Source of the DNA: Onchocerca lupi
Lineage: Eukaryota > Nematoda > Chromadorea > Rhabditida > Onchocercidae
Direction of reading: 5' to 3'
Assembly: GCA_028564675.1 (NCBI GenBank)
Contig: JAOVVO010000005.1
Span: 310,001 to 374,000, forward strand
Length of the DNA: 64,000 nucleotides
In this document: in pieces, positions 63,801-64,000 of the stretch
Layout: each line of letters starts with the position of its first letter
Numbering within the stretch: position 1 is the first letter of the stretch
Program-made: the position numbers and the translations under genes
The notes under the pieces: model-generated
What the model was told of the DNA's origin: nothing
Database searches by the model: none
Seen by the model: the letters and a program-made list of their open reading frames with translations, nothing else

Positions 63801-64000
63801 ATTTCTTCATATTGATCAACATTTTTTCTATACTAAATCTTTTTTTTATTATATTCAAGAACCTAACCCAACTTCTGGCCATATTCATTATTTCTGACTC
63901 AAGTTTTTCGTCACACGGTATCTTAGAGCTAACTTCTGTACGACAGCGGCATGCAAAAATTTTCAGCGGCATGTAGTTCGTTTCAAACATTACTGTTTCT
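60887..64000 (-). CDS. Cys-rich, probable three-finger-type extracellular protein (5' end off window)
   Basis: Exons read leftward from the window edge: 64000-63868, 63496-63358, 63123-63027, 62466-62433 (34-nt, inferred from phase), 62354-62210, 61815-61732 and 61068-60887 with a TAA. All phases agree. There are two Cys-rich blocks. The first is ACRCRTEV, then IPCDEKL, LTQCMQ and SYCYTEMTLKKSGNELKFYV. The second is ETWCHSPDVYG, SGKCVHAK, RIFCDELKALENKCVARV and LICCCKRKC. The C-x-C start, the (S/G)YC(Y/F)T strand and the CC-x4-C end resemble three-finger modules of nematode ET/Ly6 proteins and of activin-type receptors, though the usual Asn after the last Cys is Glu here. That assignment is an inference from Cys spacing. 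No kinase or membrane segment is visible, and the signal peptide would lie beyond 64000. Confidence 0.6.

Noticed and set aside
1..64000. CRISPR array, rRNA or spliced-leader RNA genes
   Set aside because: No regularly spaced repeat with unique spacers, no rRNA-like conserved blocks and no SL1 sequence were found on reading both strands.

Overview
The window looks like AT-rich nuclear DNA from a nematode, most likely a filarial or other spirurid/clade III species. It has small exons, GT-AG introns with short TTTCAG-type acceptors, long A/T-rich introns and a low-GC background. One gene encodes a G-protein beta subunit that, from memory of the family, is almost identical to nematode GPB-1. No organism name can be read from the sequence itself.

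Layout. (1) 1-3.1 kb: leftward coding-like exons, probably one or two unrecognised genes. (2) 3.1-11.4 kb: a long non-coding stretch with a small tandem array. (3) 11.4-12.8 kb: a complete three-exon Hairy/E(spl)-type bHLH-Orange repressor ending in WRPF. (4) 12.8-17.5 kb: intergenic, with one leftward coding-like ORF, a tRNA-like segment and large GT microsatellites. (5) 17.5-25.6 kb: the complete seven-exon G-beta gene (gpb-1), 340 residues, with introns up to about 2.4 kb. (6) 27.9-30.3 kb: an intronless, frameshifted copy of the splicing/transcription cofactor SNW1/SKIP on the minus strand, lying between two diverged ~295-bp direct repeats that look like LTRs. (7) 31-37.7 kb: a two-exon small basic protein, then a gene ending in an RIRW motif and a C-terminal CCCH zinc finger. 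(8) 39-41 kb: rightward terminal exons of an unrecognised protein. (9) 43.3-44.9 kb: a ~1.6-kb imperfect inverted repeat (arms ~600 bp). (10) 49-53.2 kb: a leftward multi-exon gene with a Pro/Ser/Thr-rich region and a PAN/apple-like Cys domain, probably extracellular. (11) 60.9 kb to the right edge: the 3' part of a leftward gene for a Cys-rich, probable three-finger-type extracellular protein.

The genes do not form an operon or an obvious shared pathway. A bHLH repressor, a signalling G-beta subunit, a possible phosphatase/RNA-binding factor and two extracellular proteins lie in both orientations with large spacers. The structures most worth following up are the SNW1 retrocopy between LTR-like repeats and the long inverted repeat. 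Exon models outside bHLH and gpb-1 were built by eye from reading frames and splice phases, so they are provisional.
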